The notes under the pieces: generated by a model
Told to the model about the DNA's origin: nothing
The model's input: only the letters and a program-made list of their open reading frames with translations
Databases searched by the model: none
Assembly: GCF_009765785.1 (NCBI RefSeq)
Contig: NZ_LMUT01000002.1
Location: 33,500 to 97,499 of the forward strand
DNA: 64,000 bases
Reading direction: 5' to 3'
DNA from: Granulicella sp. L46
Lineage (GTDB): Bacteria > Acidobacteriota > Terriglobia > Terriglobales > Acidobacteriaceae
Shown: positions 63,220-64,000 of the stretch, one piece after another
Layout of the letters: every line of letters begins with the position of its first letter
Numbering within the stretch: the first letter of the stretch is position 1
Made by a program: the position numbers and the translations under genes

Positions 63220-64000
63220 CTATAGGCTTTGATAGTGGCGCATACGGGCAGACGGGTAGGTGGCTAGAACCTTGTCGAAGACAGCGTCCCAGGAGCAATG
63301 CTGCGCGTAGGTGCGTGCGGTTTGGCGCATGGCGGCGTGGGTGATGGGATTGGTGAGTACGTCGGCAATGGCGGCGGCGAAGTCTTCGTCGATCGCGATT
63401 CGGCCGGGAACTGTGGTGCGCGCGCACCGATCGCAGCAGGTTGGCGTCGCTGAGTGGAGGATGTGGGCCGGGCCTCCGTCGGGGGTGACGATGGCGGGAA
63501 CGCCGCTGGCGAGGGCTTCGAGGACTACGTTGCCGAAGGTGTCGGTGTGGGAGGGGAAGATGAGGAGGTCCATGTTGGCGTAGGCGGCGGCGAGAGCTTC
63601 GTCGCGGAGGACGCCGGGGAGTTCAGCGTTGGGGAGGGCCGCGCGGAGGTGGGATTCTTCGGCACCGTGGCCGATGATGAGCCAGCGCGGCGTGATGCCG
63701 AGGGTGCGGAGCTGGGCGTCGACTTTAGGGAGCAGGGCTACATTTTTTTCTACGGAGAGGCGGCCTACGTAGCCGAGCACGATCTCCTTGTCGTCGAGGC
63801 AGCGCGTGCGGCGAGCTGGGGTGAAGAGGTTGGTGTCGACGCCGCGTTGCATAAGGTGGCAGGGGCGTTGGGTGGTGCGATGGAGCAGAGTGCACAGCGT
63901 TGGGTTGGGGGCGTAGAGGACCTGAGCTCGGCGATAGAGATGCGTGGCGATGTGGAGCGCTGACGCTTCAACTGCGCGCTCGATGTGCGTGCCGGCGTGG
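63220..64000 (-). CDS. GT4-family glycosyltransferase, C-terminal part (5' end outside window)
   Basis: The frame is open to the right edge, giving 259 residues ending at 63220. HAGTHIERAVEASALHIATH and QVLYAPNPTLCTLL belong to the N-terminal half. IVLGYVGRLSVEKNVALLPK opens the donor domain, and FPSHTDTFGNVVLEALASGV has the E-x7-E-type nucleotide-sugar site of GT4 enzymes. Close relatives are alpha-mannosyltransferases of the GtfA/PimB kind. It makes glycoconjugates in the cytoplasm. The N-terminus and start are not visible. Confidence 0.85.
   Translation of the reverse strand, partial: HAGTHIERAVEASALHIATHLYRRAQVLYAPNPTLCTLLHRTTQRPCHLMQRGVDTNLFTPARRTRCLDDKEIVLGYVGRLSVEKNVALLPKVDAQLRTLGITPRWLIIGHGAEESHLRAALPNAELPGVLRDEALAAAYANMDLLIFPSHTDTFGNVVLEALASGVPAIVTPDGGPAHILHSATPTCCDRCARTTVPGRIAIDEDFAAAIADVLTNPITHAAMRQTARTYAQHCSWDAVFDKVLATYPSARMRHYQSL

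Noticed and set aside
1-64000. CRISPR array, rRNA operon or complete insertion sequence
   Set aside because: No regularly spaced repeats, rRNA-like stretches or transposase motifs were seen on either strand.

Overview
The window looks like chromosome from an Acidobacteriota genome, probably class Terriglobia. This is inferred from gene types, not from a marker gene. The supporting types are an Oar-like TonB-dependent receptor with an N-terminal carboxypeptidase-regulatory domain, paired CRTAC1 (FG-GAP/ASPIC-UnbV) proteins with secreted TPR proteins and multihaem cytochromes, and many Tat-exported glycoside hydrolases. No rRNA, CRISPR array or complete IS element was found. The only RNA gene found is a selenocysteine tRNA.

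Layout. 1-6 kb: a left-truncated gene for a secreted beta-helix glycosidase (GH141-like, with FN3 and ricin-type domains), a GH116 glycosidase and a decayed sensor kinase. 6.7-13.4 kb: small membrane and secreted proteins, a DUF3800 protein, an MmeI-like restriction-methylation enzyme, an 86-bp palindromic element and an unknown membrane protein; this accessory or defence-like island ends at a scar where two genes are truncated against each other. 13.6-25.6 kb: two paralogous modules, each with a secreted TPR protein, a CRTAC1 protein and a seven-haem cytochrome c; the second also holds a nucleoside-hydrolase-like gene. 25.7-45 kb: an L-fucose/fucoside locus with a LacI regulator, a TonB receptor carrying an in-frame TGA, a Gfo/Idh/MocA oxidoreductase, a GH95-like glycosidase, a FucP permease, a two-part UxaA-type dehydratase, an RraA-type lyase, MDR and SDR dehydrogenases, an AraC regulator, an AKR-MDR chimera, FucU mutarotase and a GH29 alpha-L-fucosidase. 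46-56 kb: a complete selenium cassette with a formate dehydrogenase whose Sec codon (TGA) is followed by a SECIS hairpin, its Fe-S and NrfD subunits, selC (tRNA-Sec, opposite strand), selD, selA and selB. 56-61.3 kb: a four-gene efflux operon (TolC, YtcA, HlyD/EmrA-like, FUSC) resembling E. coli ytcA-mdtNOP. 61.7-64 kb: a frameshifted polysaccharide deacetylase, a small conserved protein and an edge-truncated GT4 glycosyltransferase.

How the parts work together. Fucosides would be imported through the TonB receptor and cut by GH95, GH29 and perhaps GH141 enzymes. L-fucose would enter by FucP, be anomerised by FucU and be oxidised without phosphorylation, since no fucI, fucK or fucA is seen. 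Two candidate operator types tie parts of this together: a 14-bp motif identical at the promoters of the beta-helix gene and the TonB receptor 24.6 kb away, and a LacI-like palindrome next to TTGACA boxes of lacI and of the dehydrogenase operon. In the selenium cassette, the sel genes provide what is needed to decode the single Sec codon of the adjacent formate dehydrogenase.
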